From: an uncultured Muribaculaceae bacterium
GTDB lineage: Bacteria; Bacteroidota; Bacteroidia; Bacteroidales; Muribaculaceae
Assembly (NCBI GenBank): GCA_947629175.1
Contig: CANRCT010000008.1
Coordinates: 17,431 to 81,430, forward strand
DNA length: 64,000 bases
Direction of reading: 5' to 3'
This document shows positions 44,306 through 54,190 of this stretch, one piece after another. Positions within the stretch are counted from its first letter, which is position 1, and each line of letters begins with the position of its first letter. The notes under the pieces are model-generated. The model was not told the DNA's origin and made no database searches. It saw only the letters and a program-made list of their open reading frames with translations. Position numbers and translations under genes: made by a program.

Positions 44306-47300
44306 TTAGAAGGTTACGTTAAGACCGACTGAGAATACGCGCGAGATAGGATAAACCTTGCCGAAACCGTAGCTTTTGTCGTATGCCTCGATGAGCTCCG
44401 GATCACCCATCTTCGAGAAGTCGGTGATCGTGGCGAGGTTCTCGCCCGACAGGAAGATACGTGCGCGCTCTATGTAAGCCTTGCGGCTGAGAGCCTGCGG
44501 GATGGTGTAGCCCAGAGTGACGTTCTTCAGGCGGCAGTAGGCTGCGTTCTGCAGATAACGGGTCTGAGTGGCTGTGTTGTTGGGGCCGCCCCAGTTTACA
44601 CGGGGGAGGTAGGAGTTCACATTGGGGCCGAAGGGGCTGTCGGTGTCGGCCGGACGGAAGTAATCAAGATGCTGGTCGAACACCACTGCCTGCCATTTGC
44701 CCTGCTGGCAAGCGCCGAACATCATCGGGCCGCCTGCCCAGTAGTCGCGCTTCATAGTGCCCTGGAAGAACACCTTTAGGTCGAAGCCTTTCCACTGTGC
44801 CTCAAGGTTGAGACCGAAGTTGAGACGCGGAGTCGTGTTGCCGATCACGGAGTAGTCGCCATGGTCGTCCCTGGTCCATCCGCCGCTGGAGATCACGCCG
44901 TCGCCGTCGAGATCCTTATACATGATGTCGCCTGCGCCCCATCCTGTGCCGAGTTGGTTCTGGCCGGTGCGCGGACGCGAGGGAGCCTGACCGTGCTTGG
45001 CTGTATAGGCAGCGTCGAGAGCGTCGAGGTGAGCGTTCATCTCTTCCTGAGTCTTGGCGATGCCGATGGTTGTCAGACCCCATATGTCGCCGAGCTTCGC
45101 GCCGTTGTAATAGTTGCTGAGGCTGTAGTTTTCGTTGGGATACTCGTCGACGGTAGTGGTGTGGTCATAGAGGTTGAAGGTGACGCCGTAGTTGAAGTCC
45201 TGGATACGGTCGCGCCACGAGATCGAAAGCTCCCAGCCCTTGGAGGTCATCGAGAGGTTGTTGACGTTGGGCACATTGGCGCCGAACACGCCGGGAAGCA
45301 CTTCGCCCGGGCCTACCATGTCGATGGTCTTGCGCTGATAGTAGTCGAACGTACCGGTCAGACGGTTGTGGAAGAGGCTCCAGTCAAGACCGATGTCCCA
45401 TGAGCGGTTCTTCTCCCATGTCAGGGTCGAGGATACGAGGCCCGGCATCGATGCGATGGCGTTCTGGCTTGAGCCGTTGTTGACGAGCCAGCCTGCGGCG
45501 TTGCCCGTATAACCCATGGTCACGTAGGTGGGATACCAGTTGTCGGTGTTCTGGTTGCCGAGCTTACCCCAGGAGAAGCGGAGCTTCAACTGATTGCAGA
45601 CGTCGGTAAGATTCTCCCAGAATTTCTCGCTTGCGATGTTCCAGCCCAGTGAGAAAGAGGGGCTCCAGGTCCAGCGGCTGTCGGAGCGGAAACGCGACGA
45701 ACCGTCGTAGCGGAGATTGCCCTCCACGAGGTAGCGGCCCTGATAGTCGTAGTTCAGACGGCCGAACCAGCCTGCGGTCGACCATGTGTCCTCGCCACCG
45801 CTCACGCCTACGTCCTTGCCGTCGGTCATCGACAGATAGGGAAGGCCGTTGATGATGTTGTTGCGGTATGCGCCGAAATAGTTCTGATTGAGCCATTCGC
45901 TCTGGAAACCGGCCATGATCTTGAAGTTATGGTCTTCGGCGAATGTGCGCGAATACGTTCCGTAGATGTTGGGGTTGAAGTAGTTGGAGCGTTCGTTGCG
46001 CTCTGAGATCTGGCTGCCTTCGCCTCCGTATCCGTAGGGGAATCCGTTCGGGTTGCGGGGGTAGGGGTTGCCGTCGGCGTCCCAGCCGTAGCACTGCTGC
46101 ACGTCCTGCTTGCGGTTGTAGTGGGTAGCGCGGTAGTTGAACTCGGCGTTGATGTTCAGGCCTTCGAGAGGATTGATCTTGAAGACGAACTGATGGTCAA
46201 GCTTGTCCTGGATGGTGTTGTAGCGGCCGCCGTCCTCCATGGCGTTGATGAACGACTCTACTACCGGATGTCCGTTGGGGTCATAGGTCGGGATGATCGG
46301 CCAGTAGCGTGCGATGTTGTGGTACATCTCATTGCTTGCCTCTTCACGTACGAACGAAGGAGCATCGTAATGGCCGCGATACCAGCGGGTGCTGTATCCG
46401 AAAGTCAGCCAGTTGGTGACAGCGATGTTGATCTTGGCGTTGAGGGTGTAGCGCTGCAGGTTGTCCTTTCCGTAGCGGAGCGTACCGTCCTGCGACAGGA
46501 TGTTGCCCGAGAAGTAGTAGTTGTACTTGTCTGTGCCGCCGGTCACGCTGAGGTTGTGCTCCTGAGCGAACGGAGTCGTGCCGAAGTGTTCCTCCATCCA
46601 GTCGGTGTTGGCGATAGGCAGAATGTCAGTCTCGTCCCATACCTCCCATTGGTTGTTGGAAGGATTGACAAACATGGTGGCGAGCGAAGGATCGGAAACG
46701 ACAGCTTTCAGCTTGTCAAGATAAGCCTGTGAGAACCAGCCGGAACCATTGTTGGCAGCGGCCTCGTTCATAGTCACGGCCCACTGCCATGAGTTGGCCA
46801 TCTTCGGCAGACCTATAGCCTTGCTCCAGCGGAAAGAGTCGCTATAGTTCACCGACACTTTGCCCTCTTTGCCCTGACGGGTGGTGATCAGGATCACACC
46901 GCCGGCAGCACGCGAACCGTAGATCGAAGAGGCTGCGGCGTCCTTAAGCACCGACACGTTTTCCACGTCGGCCGGGTTGAGCTGGTTGATGTCGCCCTCC
47001 ATGCCGTCGATCAGCACGAGAGGATTTACCGACGAACCGCTGCCGATGGTACCCGTACCACGGATGTTCATCGAGCGGGTAGCGCCGAGCTGACCGCCGC
47101 GGGCGGCGCCGAGCACGTCAAGACCGGCAGCCATGCCCTGAAGGGCGTCGGCCACGGTATTTACCGGACGGGCTGCGATTTCCTTACCTGTCACGGTCGA
47201 AACGGCGCCGGTCAGGTTGGCCTTCTTCTGCTGGCCGAAACCGACCACGACCACCTCGTCGAGGGTGTTGCCCTCGTCTTCGAGAGTGACGTTGAGGTGC

Positions 47301-47614
47301 TGGCCTTCCCACTTCACGTCGGCAGGCTTGCAGCCTACGAAGCTGACGCGGAGGGTAGCGCCCTGCTTCACACCGGCGATGGAGAAGTTGCCGTCGATGT
47401 CGGTCGAACCGCCGAGGGTAGTTCCCACCACCATGACAGAAGCTCCGGGAAGAGGATCGCCGGTCTGGTCAAGTACGGTACCCGTAGCGGTATCCGGCGC
47501 GGGTACAGCTGACGCCGAAGCAGCGGGTGCCGTCAGCATCAGCACACATAGCGCGAGCAGCAGCGCGGGGAGCCCCGTAAGCTTGCAGCTCATTGTGCGG
47601 AGATAATGATACAT
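44306..47614 (-). CDS. SusC/RagA-family TonB-dependent transporter
   Basis: A 1102-residue outer-membrane protein: signal peptide, CarboxypepD_reg-like domain (TGTVLDQTGDPLPGASVMVVGT...DIDGNFSI), TonB box region (LDEVVVVGFGQQKK), plug domain (NIRGTGTIGSGSSVNPLVLIDGMEGDI, SIYGSRAAGGVILITT) and a long beta-barrel ending in a terminal Phe. It imports ligands together with the downstream SusD protein. ATG at 47614 is taken; 47593 is possible. The promoter carries a G10 tract. Confidence 0.97.
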   Translation of the reverse strand: MYHYLRTMSCKLTGLPALLLALCVLMLTAPAASASAVPAPDTATGTVLDQTGDPLPGASVMVVGTTLGGSTDIDGNFSIAGVKQGATLRVSFVGCKPADVKWEGQHLNVTLEDEGNTLDEVVVVGFGQQKKANLTGAVSTVTGKEIAARPVNTVADALQGMAAGLDVLGAARGGQLGATRSMNIRGTGTIGSGSSVNPLVLIDGMEGDINQLNPADVENVSVLKDAAASSIYGSRAAGGVILITTRQGKEGKVSVNYSDSFRWSKAIGLPKMANSWQWAVTMNEAAANNGSGWFSQAYLDKLKAVVSDPSLATMFVNPSNNQWEVWDETDILPIANTDWMEEHFGTTPFAQEHNLSVTGGTDKYNYYFSGNILSQDGTLRYGKDNLQRYTLNAKINIAVTNWLTFGYSTRWYRGHYDAPSFVREEASNEMYHNIARYWPIIPTYDPNGHPVVESFINAMEDGGRYNTIQDKLDHQFVFKINPLEGLNINAEFNYRATHYNRKQDVQQCYGWDADGNPYPRNPNGFPYGYGGEGSQISERNERSNYFNPNIYGTYSRTFAEDHNFKIMAGFQSEWLNQNYFGAYRNNIINGLPYLSMTDGKDVGVSGGEDTWSTAGWFGRLNYDYQGRYLVEGNLRYDGSSRFRSDSRWTWSPSFSLGWNIASEKFWENLTDVCNQLKLRFSWGKLGNQNTDNWYPTYVTMGYTGNAAGWLVNNGSSQNAIASMPGLVSSTLTWEKNRSWDIGLDWSLFHNRLTGTFDYYQRKTIDMVGPGEVLPGVFGANVPNVNNLSMTSKGWELSISWRDRIQDFNYGVTFNLYDHTTTVDEYPNENYSLSNYYNGAKLGDIWGLTTIGIAKTQEEMNAHLDALDAAYTAKHGQAPSRPRTGQNQLGTGWGAGDIMYKDLDGDGVISSGGWTRDDHGDYSVIGNTTPRLNFGLNLEAQWKGFDLKVFFQGTMKRDYWAGGPMMFGACQQGKWQAVVFDQHLDYFRPADTDSPFGPNVNSYLPRVNWGGPNNTATQTRYLQNAAYCRLKNVTLGYTIPQALSRKAYIERARIFLSGENLATITDFSKMGDPELIEAYDKSYGFGKVYPISRVFSVGLNVTF

Positions 47615-47706
47615 GTTGTTGGATAAGTGATTAAGGTTAAAAAAACTAAGCGTTATTTAGCATTACAAATCTAATCTTAATTATTATTAAGTTTAATTTT
47701 CGGTCG

Positions 47707-47743
47707 CAAAATTAAATATAATGTCAGCTTTTACCCCCCCCCC
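47707..47743 (-). promoter_or_regulatory. susC promoter with G10 tract at -33
   Basis: The minus strand reads TTAACAACA, G10 (47734-47743), TA, then TAATTTTG (47707-47714), with 19 nt between tract and -7 box. The leader is about 85 nt. No TTTG is present, so the tract stands in for the -33 element. Confidence 0.7.
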
Positions 47744-47862
47744 TGTTGTTAATTTTAGTTAATTATGCTCTTAAGCATATTTTTGCCGGCGCCCCGGTAT
47801 AAGTCTTATTGGTCATATTGGCCTAATTCGTCTGACTGGCCTTATTGTCTCATAAAAATTTG

Positions 47863-47870
47863 TAACTTTG
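47863..47870 (+). promoter_or_regulatory. -7 box of the patatin-amylase pair
   Basis: TAACTTTG, 23 nt before the ATG at 47894. A TTG at 47845-47847 is at a short spacing of 15 nt. Confidence 0.55.
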
Positions 47871-47893
47871 CGCCGCAAACGATCAGAAATCAG

Positions 47894-48748
47894 ATGGGAG
47901 GCAGATTAGACAAGGTCAAATCCATGATAGGGCTGGGCGGCCCGGAATATCGTACCGGGCTTGTGCTCAGCGGAGGGGGCGCACGCGGCTTCGCCCATGC
48001 CGGCGCGCTGAAAGCTCTGGAGGAGATGGGTATAAAGCCCGATATCCTGGCCGGAGTATCGGCCGGATCGGTGGCCGCCGTCATGTACGCGGCCGGCATC
48101 AGCCCCGAAAAGATGCTGGAGCTCTTCCTCAACGCCCGTTTCAGCGACTTCTGCGAGCTCGGCATCCCCAAGGACGGTTTTTTCAGCCTCGACCGCTTCC
48201 GCGCATTCCTGCGCAAAAATATTCCCTATGCCAATCTGGAGGATCTGCCGATTCCGGTCACAGTGGGCGCCACAGATCTCGACAACGGCAAGAAACTCGC
48301 CTTCACCTCGGGCCGGCTCGACGAGGTGGTGGCGGCCTCATGCAGCATACCCATTGTGTTCAAGCCGATAAAAATCAACGGCACGCGATGCGTCGACGGC
48401 GGAGTGCTCCACAACCTGCCGGCATGGACCATCCGCGACCGCTGCAAATACCTTATTGCCGTCAACTGCTCTCCGCTGACCAAGACCACCGTCAAGAACA
48501 CGCTCATCGACATCGCGTTCCGCTCCTACGAACTTATGGCCAAGACCAACACGGTGGCCGACATGGAGCTGTGCGACATCGTGATCCGCACCGACGAGAT
48601 AGCACGCTACAGGGCTTTCAACCTCAAGCAGATAGAGAAGGTGTTTGAAAGCGGCTACCGCGACACCATGAACTTCCTGCTCTACAACGGCTTCCGCAAG
48701 CCCTCACAGAGCCAACAGTCATCAACTTCCACTACCGACAAAAAATGA
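47894..48748 (+). CDS. Patatin-like phospholipase
   Basis: A 284-residue protein. It has the oxyanion motif SGGGARGFAHAG, the nucleophile elbow GVSAGS (S56), and the catalytic aspartate in CVDGG (D168), the Ser-Asp dyad of patatins (RssA-like size). It has no signal peptide and so is probably cytoplasmic; the lipid substrate is unknown. The ATG at 47894 lies after the -7 box; an in-frame ATG at 47765 lies upstream of it and is rejected. Its stop overlaps the amylase start by 4 bp. Confidence 0.92.
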   Translation: MGGRLDKVKSMIGLGGPEYRTGLVLSGGGARGFAHAGALKALEEMGIKPDILAGVSAGSVAAVMYAAGISPEKMLELFLNARFSDFCELGIPKDGFFSLDRFRAFLRKNIPYANLEDLPIPVTVGATDLDNGKKLAFTSGRLDEVVAASCSIPIVFKPIKINGTRCVDGGVLHNLPAWTIRDRCKYLIAVNCSPLTKTTVKNTLIDIAFRSYELMAKTNTVADMELCDIVIRTDEIARYRAFNLKQIEKVFESGYRDTMNFLLYNGFRKPSQSQQSSTSTTDKK

Positions 48749-50436
48749 ACAACGTAAAACCGGTCATCTACCAGCTGCTGCCGCGGCTTTTCACCAATAT
48801 GAACCCCAAATGCGTGCCAGGAGGCACGTATGCCCGCAACGGCTCCGGAAAGCTCAACGACATCGACACCGCCGTCATTGCCGGCATCAAAGAGCTCGGC
48901 GCCACACACATATGGCTGACCGGCGTAATAGAGCACGCCGAAAAGACCGACTGGAGCCGCTACGGCATAGCCAAGGACAATCCCCATGTGGTCAAAGGAG
49001 AGGCCGGATCGCCCTACGCCATCAAGGACTATTATGACATCGATCCCGACCTGGCCACCGACCCGGAGCGCCGCATGGAGGAGTTCGAGGCGCTGGTGGC
49101 CCGCATCCACGACCAGGGAATGAAAGTGATCATCGACTTCGTGCCCAACCATGTGGCGCGACGCTATCACTCCGATGCAGCCCCCCGGGGCACGGAGGAT
49201 CTGGGAGCCGGCGACGACACCACCCACGCATTTGACCCAAAAAACAACTTCTACTACATCCCCCGCCAGCTCTTCGCCCCGTATATCGACATGGGGTCGG
49301 GCAAGGAGGCCTACATAGAGTTTCCCGCCAAAGCCACGGGCAACGACTGCTTCTCGGCATTTCCGTCGGCCAACGACTGGTATGAGACCGTGAAGCTCAA
49401 CTACGGCGTGGACTATTCCGACGGCTCGCGCCACTTCTCCCCCACTCCCGACACATGGCACAAGATGCTCGCCATACTGCTCTTCTGGGCCGGCAAGGGA
49501 ATCGACGGATTCCGCTGCGACATGGCCTTCATGGTGCCGGTGGAATTCTGGGAATGGGCCGTCACCATCGTCAAGGAGCGCTACCCCCACATCGTGTTCA
49601 TCGCCGAGATCTACGACACCGGGCTTTACCGGGAATTCATCTACCGCGGCCATTTCGACTATCTCTACGACAAGGTGAATCTTTACGACACACTGAGGGG
49701 CATACAGACAGCGCACTGCTCGGCCGCGCAGCTGACAGGCTGCTGGCAGGCGGTGGACGGAATCGGAGGCCACATGCTCAACTTCCTTGAGAATCACGAC
49801 GAACAGCGCTTCGGCTCGAAATTCTATGCCGGCGATCCGGCCAAGGTGCTGCCCTCGCTGGTGGTCAGCTCATACCTCTCCACCGGCCCAATGATGATCT
49901 ATATGGGTCAGGAGCTCGGAGAGGCGGCCTCCGACGCCGAGGGATTCAGCGGCTACGACGGACGGACGACGATTTTCGACTACTGGAGCCTCCCGACTCT
50001 ACGCCGCTGGCTCGGAAGCGGTGCCCCCTCGACCGAAGGTCTCAAGCCGCGCGAACGCTGGCTGCGCGACCTCTACGCACGGGTGCTCCGTCTCTGCAAC
50101 TCCGAGAAAGCGATACGTGAGGGCCGTTTTTTCGACCTGATGTATGTCAACTACGAGAATCCCACCCTCAACCCTCACAGGCAATACGTATTCATGCGCA
50201 ACTACGCCGACGAGACCATAATCATCGCCGTCAACTTCTCGCCCGACTCCGCCGAACTGGCCATCAACATCCCCTCGCATGCTTTCGAGATGCTGCGCAT
50301 ACCGGAGGGAGAGGTGGCGATGACCGAACTGCTTACCGGCGAGAAAGAACGCAAGCGCCTGGCCGCCGACACACCTTTCGAGGCGTTCACCGGCCCGTGG
50401 GGCGCCGCCGTATGGAAAGCCCGACACCGCCGCTGA
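48745..50436 (+). CDS. GH13 alpha-amylase-family enzyme, cytoplasmic
   Basis: A 563-residue (beta/alpha)8 enzyme with the GH13 regions VIIDFVPNH, GFRCDMAF (nucleophile D259), FIAEIYD (acid E288) and LNFLENHDEQR (D352). It has no signal peptide, so it would act on imported oligosaccharides or glycogen. It is translationally coupled to the patatin gene by an ATGA overlap. It is divergent from the SusCD pair; the pairing with a starch-type utilisation locus is possible but not shown. Confidence 0.93.
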   Translation: MNNVKPVIYQLLPRLFTNMNPKCVPGGTYARNGSGKLNDIDTAVIAGIKELGATHIWLTGVIEHAEKTDWSRYGIAKDNPHVVKGEAGSPYAIKDYYDIDPDLATDPERRMEEFEALVARIHDQGMKVIIDFVPNHVARRYHSDAAPRGTEDLGAGDDTTHAFDPKNNFYYIPRQLFAPYIDMGSGKEAYIEFPAKATGNDCFSAFPSANDWYETVKLNYGVDYSDGSRHFSPTPDTWHKMLAILLFWAGKGIDGFRCDMAFMVPVEFWEWAVTIVKERYPHIVFIAEIYDTGLYREFIYRGHFDYLYDKVNLYDTLRGIQTAHCSAAQLTGCWQAVDGIGGHMLNFLENHDEQRFGSKFYAGDPAKVLPSLVVSSYLSTGPMMIYMGQELGEAASDAEGFSGYDGRTTIFDYWSLPTLRRWLGSGAPSTEGLKPRERWLRDLYARVLRLCNSEKAIREGRFFDLMYVNYENPTLNPHRQYVFMRNYADETIIIAVNFSPDSAELAINIPSHAFEMLRIPEGEVAMTELLTGEKERKRLAADTPFEAFTGPWGAAVWKARHRR

Positions 50437-50453
50437 CATCAGACCGCATTTTT

Positions 50454-50484
50454 TTTGCCGTATCTGAAACTTTGACTATATTTG
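50454..50484 (+). promoter_or_regulatory. Promoter of the 50514 lipoprotein gene
   Basis: TTTG (50454-50457), 19 nt, TATATTTG (50477-50484), 29 nt before the ATG: full consensus. Confidence 0.88.
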
Positions 50485-50513
50485 CGTCTGAAACCCATTA
50501 AACTACAATTGCT

Positions 50514-51665
50514 ATGAACCGACTCCTCACTTATATCGCAGCCGGAACCGCGGCGCTGACTGTGATGCTGACCGGATGCTCCGACGACGACCGCGTGCCG
50601 GTCGACGACATAAACGGCACATACACCGCGCAACAGACCACTCTGACCGTCAACGGAAACAAAGTTTCCGACGCCACGATGCAGGTGCGACTCAAGGAAG
50701 ATCTCCCTTCTTACAAGGACAACAGGGCCGAGGCCGTCATGGTTTTCGACCGACAGATCCTCGTCGTGGACAATAAGGACGACTATTATGAAAACAGTCT
50801 TCGCGGACAATACGCTTTCATGCCCCTGTCGATGGTGATCGAAGCTGAAACCCGCGGACGCGACAACTCCGTCAGCTTCGAAGGCACGCGCACCGTCAGC
50901 TCGTCGGGCAAGGGAGAGATCAACTATGCCGCCAAAGGATCATACCGGCCCGCAGGCAAAGCGTCAGCACCAACTGTGGCGGCCGACCTCACAGTCAGCG
51001 CCAACGTCAAAGAGCTGACCGGACACACCTTCGAGATGGAGCTGAATCTCAACGACATCAACTATGATCTCACAAAATGGAGCGAGGGCAACGCCACCGG
51101 ACTGGAGATCGGCTATCCGGAGGCTCTCAAGGAGCTCTACGGCACGATGGTCGACCGCATGCGCCGCGCCACAGGCTTCGACCGCATACGATTCAGCTTC
51201 AACGCCGACGGGACAATGACCGTGGCCGGACGCAACGCCATCACCGGCAACTACGCCGAGCAGCCTGCCGCCGAATACCAGCTGCTCTCCAACGGCACCC
51301 TTGTCATACTTCAGGACTGCTCCTGGGCCGACATGATGCTCAGCGCCATGGCTCCCTACAACATCAGCGTCAGAGCTCCGCGCGGACTCTATATCTTCAC
51401 ATCGCTCGACAAGGCCATCACCGCCGCCACGTTCACAGTCAACGGAGACCGGCTGATCATGCAGCCCGTCGTGTCGGAGATGATCAACGGAGGCCGCTAC
51501 CGCAAGCCTGCAGAAAAGGCGTTTTTCGACAGCTGGGGCGTCACCTACGATCCCACCGGAAGCGGATACACCCGCGGCGAACTGCTCTATTACGCCGTCC
51601 GCAAGGCCGTGCTTGACGACGAAATGTTCGTCGCCCCATATTTCATGGCCACGCGCGTAGACTGA
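50514..51665 (+). CDS. Uncharacterised lipoprotein (DUF4925-like)
   Basis: A 383-residue SPII lipoprotein (TVMLTGCSDDD). The N-terminal part (DINGTYTAQQTTLTVNGNKV) and the repeated beta-rich segments with FDRIRFSFNADGTMTVAG resemble the DUF4925 lipoproteins of Bacteroides; I hold this loosely. It should be anchored in the outer membrane or periplasm. It is a single gene with a strong promoter, in core-like base composition. Confidence 0.7.
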   Translation: MNRLLTYIAAGTAALTVMLTGCSDDDRVPVDDINGTYTAQQTTLTVNGNKVSDATMQVRLKEDLPSYKDNRAEAVMVFDRQILVVDNKDDYYENSLRGQYAFMPLSMVIEAETRGRDNSVSFEGTRTVSSSGKGEINYAAKGSYRPAGKASAPTVAADLTVSANVKELTGHTFEMELNLNDINYDLTKWSEGNATGLEIGYPEALKELYGTMVDRMRRATGFDRIRFSFNADGTMTVAGRNAITGNYAEQPAAEYQLLSNGTLVILQDCSWADMMLSAMAPYNISVRAPRGLYIFTSLDKAITAATFTVNGDRLIMQPVVSEMINGGRYRKPAEKAFFDSWGVTYDPTGSGYTRGELLYYAVRKAVLDDEMFVAPYFMATRVD

Positions 51666-51716
51666 CGGGCGACAAATTTTCCTCTTCACGATGCGCGGTA
51701 ATTCGCGACTAAACAT

Positions 51717-51724
51717 TAACTTTG
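51717..51724 (+). promoter_or_regulatory. -7 box of prs
   Basis: TAACTTTG, 29 nt before the prs ATG at 51754. Confidence 0.6.
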
Positions 51725-51753
51725 CAAAAAATTTCAAGCACGTGTCACAAGAT

Positions 51754-52698
51754 ATGAACTCAGTCATCCACCCCATCAAGATTTTCGCCGGCACAAAGTC
51801 GCGCTACATGGGTGAAGAAATTTGCAAGTGCCTCGGCATGGAGCTGGGCAAGATGAACATCCAGCACTTTGCCGACGGAGAGTTTGAAGTATCGTTTGAG
51901 GAGCCTATCCGCGGCTGCGAGGTCTACCTCGTGCAGTCGACATTCCCCAATACCGACAACCTCATGGAGCTGCTCCTGATGATCGACGCCGCAAAGCGCG
52001 CATCGGCCCACTCCATCATAGCCGTGATGCCCTACTTCGGCTGGGCGCGCCAGGACCGCAAGGACAAGCCCCGCGTATCGATAGCCGCCAAGCTCGTGGC
52101 CGACCTGCTTATGGCCGCCGGAGTCAACCGCGTCATCACCATGGATCTCCACGCCGACCAGATCCAGGGCTTCTTCAACGTGCCGGTCGACCACCTCTAC
52201 GCATCCACCGTGTTCATCCCCTACATCAAGAGCCTCAATCTGGAGGATATGGTAGTGGCTACTCCCGACGTTGGCGGAGCCAAGCGTGCCAACTCCTACG
52301 CCAAATATCTCGACGTACCCCTGGTGCTCTGCCACAAGCAGCGCGCGAAAGCTAACGTCGTAGAGGCGATGACTGTCATCGGCGACGTCAAGGACAAGAA
52401 CGTCATACTGATCGACGACATGGTCGACACCGCCGGCACCATCTGCAAGGCAGCCAACCTGATGATGGAGAAAGGCGCCAAATCGGTTCGTGCCCTCGCT
52501 TCCCACGCCATCATGAGCGATCCCGCATCACAGCGCGTCGATGACAGCGAGATGGTGGAGATGATATTCACCAACTCCATACCGTTCAGCAAGGAGTGCC
52601 GCAAGGCCACCATCATCAGCGTAGCCAAGATGTTTGCCGACACGATCAAGCGCGTTCACAACAACGAATCCATCTCCTCGCAGTACGTCTTCAAATAA
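51754..52698 (+). CDS. prs: Ribose-phosphate pyrophosphokinase
   Basis: A 314-residue protein with the PRPP synthetase motifs YFGWARQDRKDKPR, the ATP/Mg site VITMDLHADQIQGFF, and the PRPP loop VILIDDMVDTAGT. It makes PRPP from ribose-5-P and ATP for nucleotide, His and Trp synthesis. The ATG at 51754 gives the normal N-terminus and follows the -7 box; the in-frame ATG at 51691 does not. Confidence 0.98.
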   Translation: MNSVIHPIKIFAGTKSRYMGEEICKCLGMELGKMNIQHFADGEFEVSFEEPIRGCEVYLVQSTFPNTDNLMELLLMIDAAKRASAHSIIAVMPYFGWARQDRKDKPRVSIAAKLVADLLMAAGVNRVITMDLHADQIQGFFNVPVDHLYASTVFIPYIKSLNLEDMVVATPDVGGAKRANSYAKYLDVPLVLCHKQRAKANVVEAMTVIGDVKDKNVILIDDMVDTAGTICKAANLMMEKGAKSVRALASHAIMSDPASQRVDDSEMVEMIFTNSIPFSKECRKATIISVAKMFADTIKRVHNNESISSQYVFK

Positions 52699-52742
52699 GA
52701 CGACCCGCCGTCTCCCCGAGGGCGACAATATAAATCATACGG

Positions 52743-52795
52743 CGCAGCCTCCCGGCCCACCATCGACGGCCGCGGGGCTGCTCCGGTTTTCCTGT
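52743..52795 (+). terminator. Possible prs terminator
   Basis: A near-perfect 14-bp stem (52743-52756 with 52768-52781; one mismatch, one G-U), then TCCGGTTTTCC. The T-run is weak. Confidence 0.5.
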
Positions 52796-52828
52796 CATTC
52801 CTATAACCAAACCTTAACTGACACCTGT

Positions 52829-54157
52829 ATGGAAACTAACGAAATCACCGAGGCTCTCCGTCGACGCCTCGACATAGAGCGCCTGCGGCCGATGCAGGAG
52901 CGCATGATTGAAACGCGCAAGAACGCCGTAATGCTTGCCGCGCCGACAGGCTCCGGCAAGACAGTGGCTTTCGGATGCTACCTGCTGCGGCGCTGCGGCG
53001 AGCCGCGCGGACAGGTGCAGGCGGTGGTCACCGTGCCATCGCGCGAGCTTGCCCTGCAGGTGGCCGACGTCATGCGCCGCATGGCCTCCGGTCTGAAGAC
53101 CACCACCGTGTACGGCGGTCACCGCGTGGCCGACGAGCTGCCTACCCTCACTCCCCTTCCCGACATACTCATCGCCACGCCCGGGCGACTGCTCGACCTG
53201 CTGCAGCGCGGCGCCCTGGAGATACACGACCCCGCGACGGTGGTCGTGGACGAATTCGACAAGACGCTCGACCTCGGTTTCGCCGACGAGATGCGCCGTC
53301 TGATGCGTCGCATAGGCCGCCCCCATTCGCTCGTGCTGACATCCGCCACCCCCATGGCCGCGGCCGATCTGCCCCAGTGGGCGCAAAGACCCGACTGGCT
53401 GACGCTCGATTACAGCGCGTCATCCGAGGCTGCCGGGCATCTGGAACTGGTGGAAGTGGAGAGCCCGACGCGCGACAAGGCCGAGACACTGGCCGACCTG
53501 CTATGCGCCATGCCCGACGCCGGGCGTCGGCGCACGATAGTGTTCGTCAACCACCGCGAGAGCGCCGAGCGTCTCCACGCCCTGCTTGCCCGCGAGGGGA
53601 TCGAGAGCGCCCTCTACCACGGCGGGCTGCAGCAGAACGAACGGGAGGCGGCAGTAGCCCGTCTGCGCGGAGGCTCCGTGCCGGTGCTTGTGGCCACCGA
53701 TCTGGCCGCGCGCGGACTCGACATCGAAGGGGGCATCGACTCTGTGGTACACTATCACATGCCCCCTACACCCGACGACTGGACGCACCGCAACGGCCGC
53801 ACTGCCCGCAACGGCGCCGACGGCACCGTCTACGTCATCACCACCGAAGGGGAAACCATACCCGACTACGTGGTGACCGAGCGCCGATGGCTCCCCGCTC
53901 CCCGCGAGGGACGCACGCTGCAGGCACCCATGACCACGCTTCACATCAACGCCGGCCGCAAGGAGAAGATCTACCGCGGCGACGTCGTGGGCTACATCAC
54001 GGCCCATACACCGCTGAAAGGATCCGACATCGGGCTCATCACTCTCACGGACCACGCCACGCTCGTAGCCGTGCCGCGCGAAGCCGCCGCATCGGTAATC
54101 GCCTCCTGCGCCCCGCAGAAGCTCAAAGGCCAGCGCGTCCGCCTCACCTGCCTCTGA
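52829..54157 (+). CDS. DEAD-box RNA helicase with DbpA-like RNA-binding domain
   Basis: A 442-residue protein. It has Walker A APTGSGKT (38-45), Walker B as VVDEFD (D141-D144; DEFD instead of DEAD), the SAT motif, and C-terminal motifs VATDLAARGLDIE and HRNGRTARNG. The last 75 residues (INAGRKEKIYRGDVVGYI...GSDIGLITLTDHATLVAVP) resemble the DbpA domain that binds 23S rRNA hairpin 92, suggesting a role in 50S assembly. The ATG at 52829 is chosen; the frame is open upstream but enters the prs gene. Confidence 0.9.
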   Translation: METNEITEALRRRLDIERLRPMQERMIETRKNAVMLAAPTGSGKTVAFGCYLLRRCGEPRGQVQAVVTVPSRELALQVADVMRRMASGLKTTTVYGGHRVADELPTLTPLPDILIATPGRLLDLLQRGALEIHDPATVVVDEFDKTLDLGFADEMRRLMRRIGRPHSLVLTSATPMAAADLPQWAQRPDWLTLDYSASSEAAGHLELVEVESPTRDKAETLADLLCAMPDAGRRRTIVFVNHRESAERLHALLAREGIESALYHGGLQQNEREAAVARLRGGSVPVLVATDLAARGLDIEGGIDSVVHYHMPPTPDDWTHRNGRTARNGADGTVYVITTEGETIPDYVVTERRWLPAPREGRTLQAPMTTLHINAGRKEKIYRGDVVGYITAHTPLKGSDIGLITLTDHATLVAVPREAAASVIASCAPQKLKGQRVRLTCL

Positions 54158-54190
54158 CTCTCCCGCACATGCTTAACAGGCTGGAATATG

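Noticed and set aside
47765..47893. Longer N-terminus of the patatin-like protein
   Set aside because: The extension would begin upstream of the -7 box TAACTTTG at 47863 and has no resemblance to patatins.
42260..50436. A complete starch utilisation locus formed by SusCD and the GH13 enzyme
   Set aside because: The SusCD pair and the patatin-GH13 pair are divergent, the GH13 has no signal peptide, and no SusE/F, surface amylase or SusR-like regulator is present.
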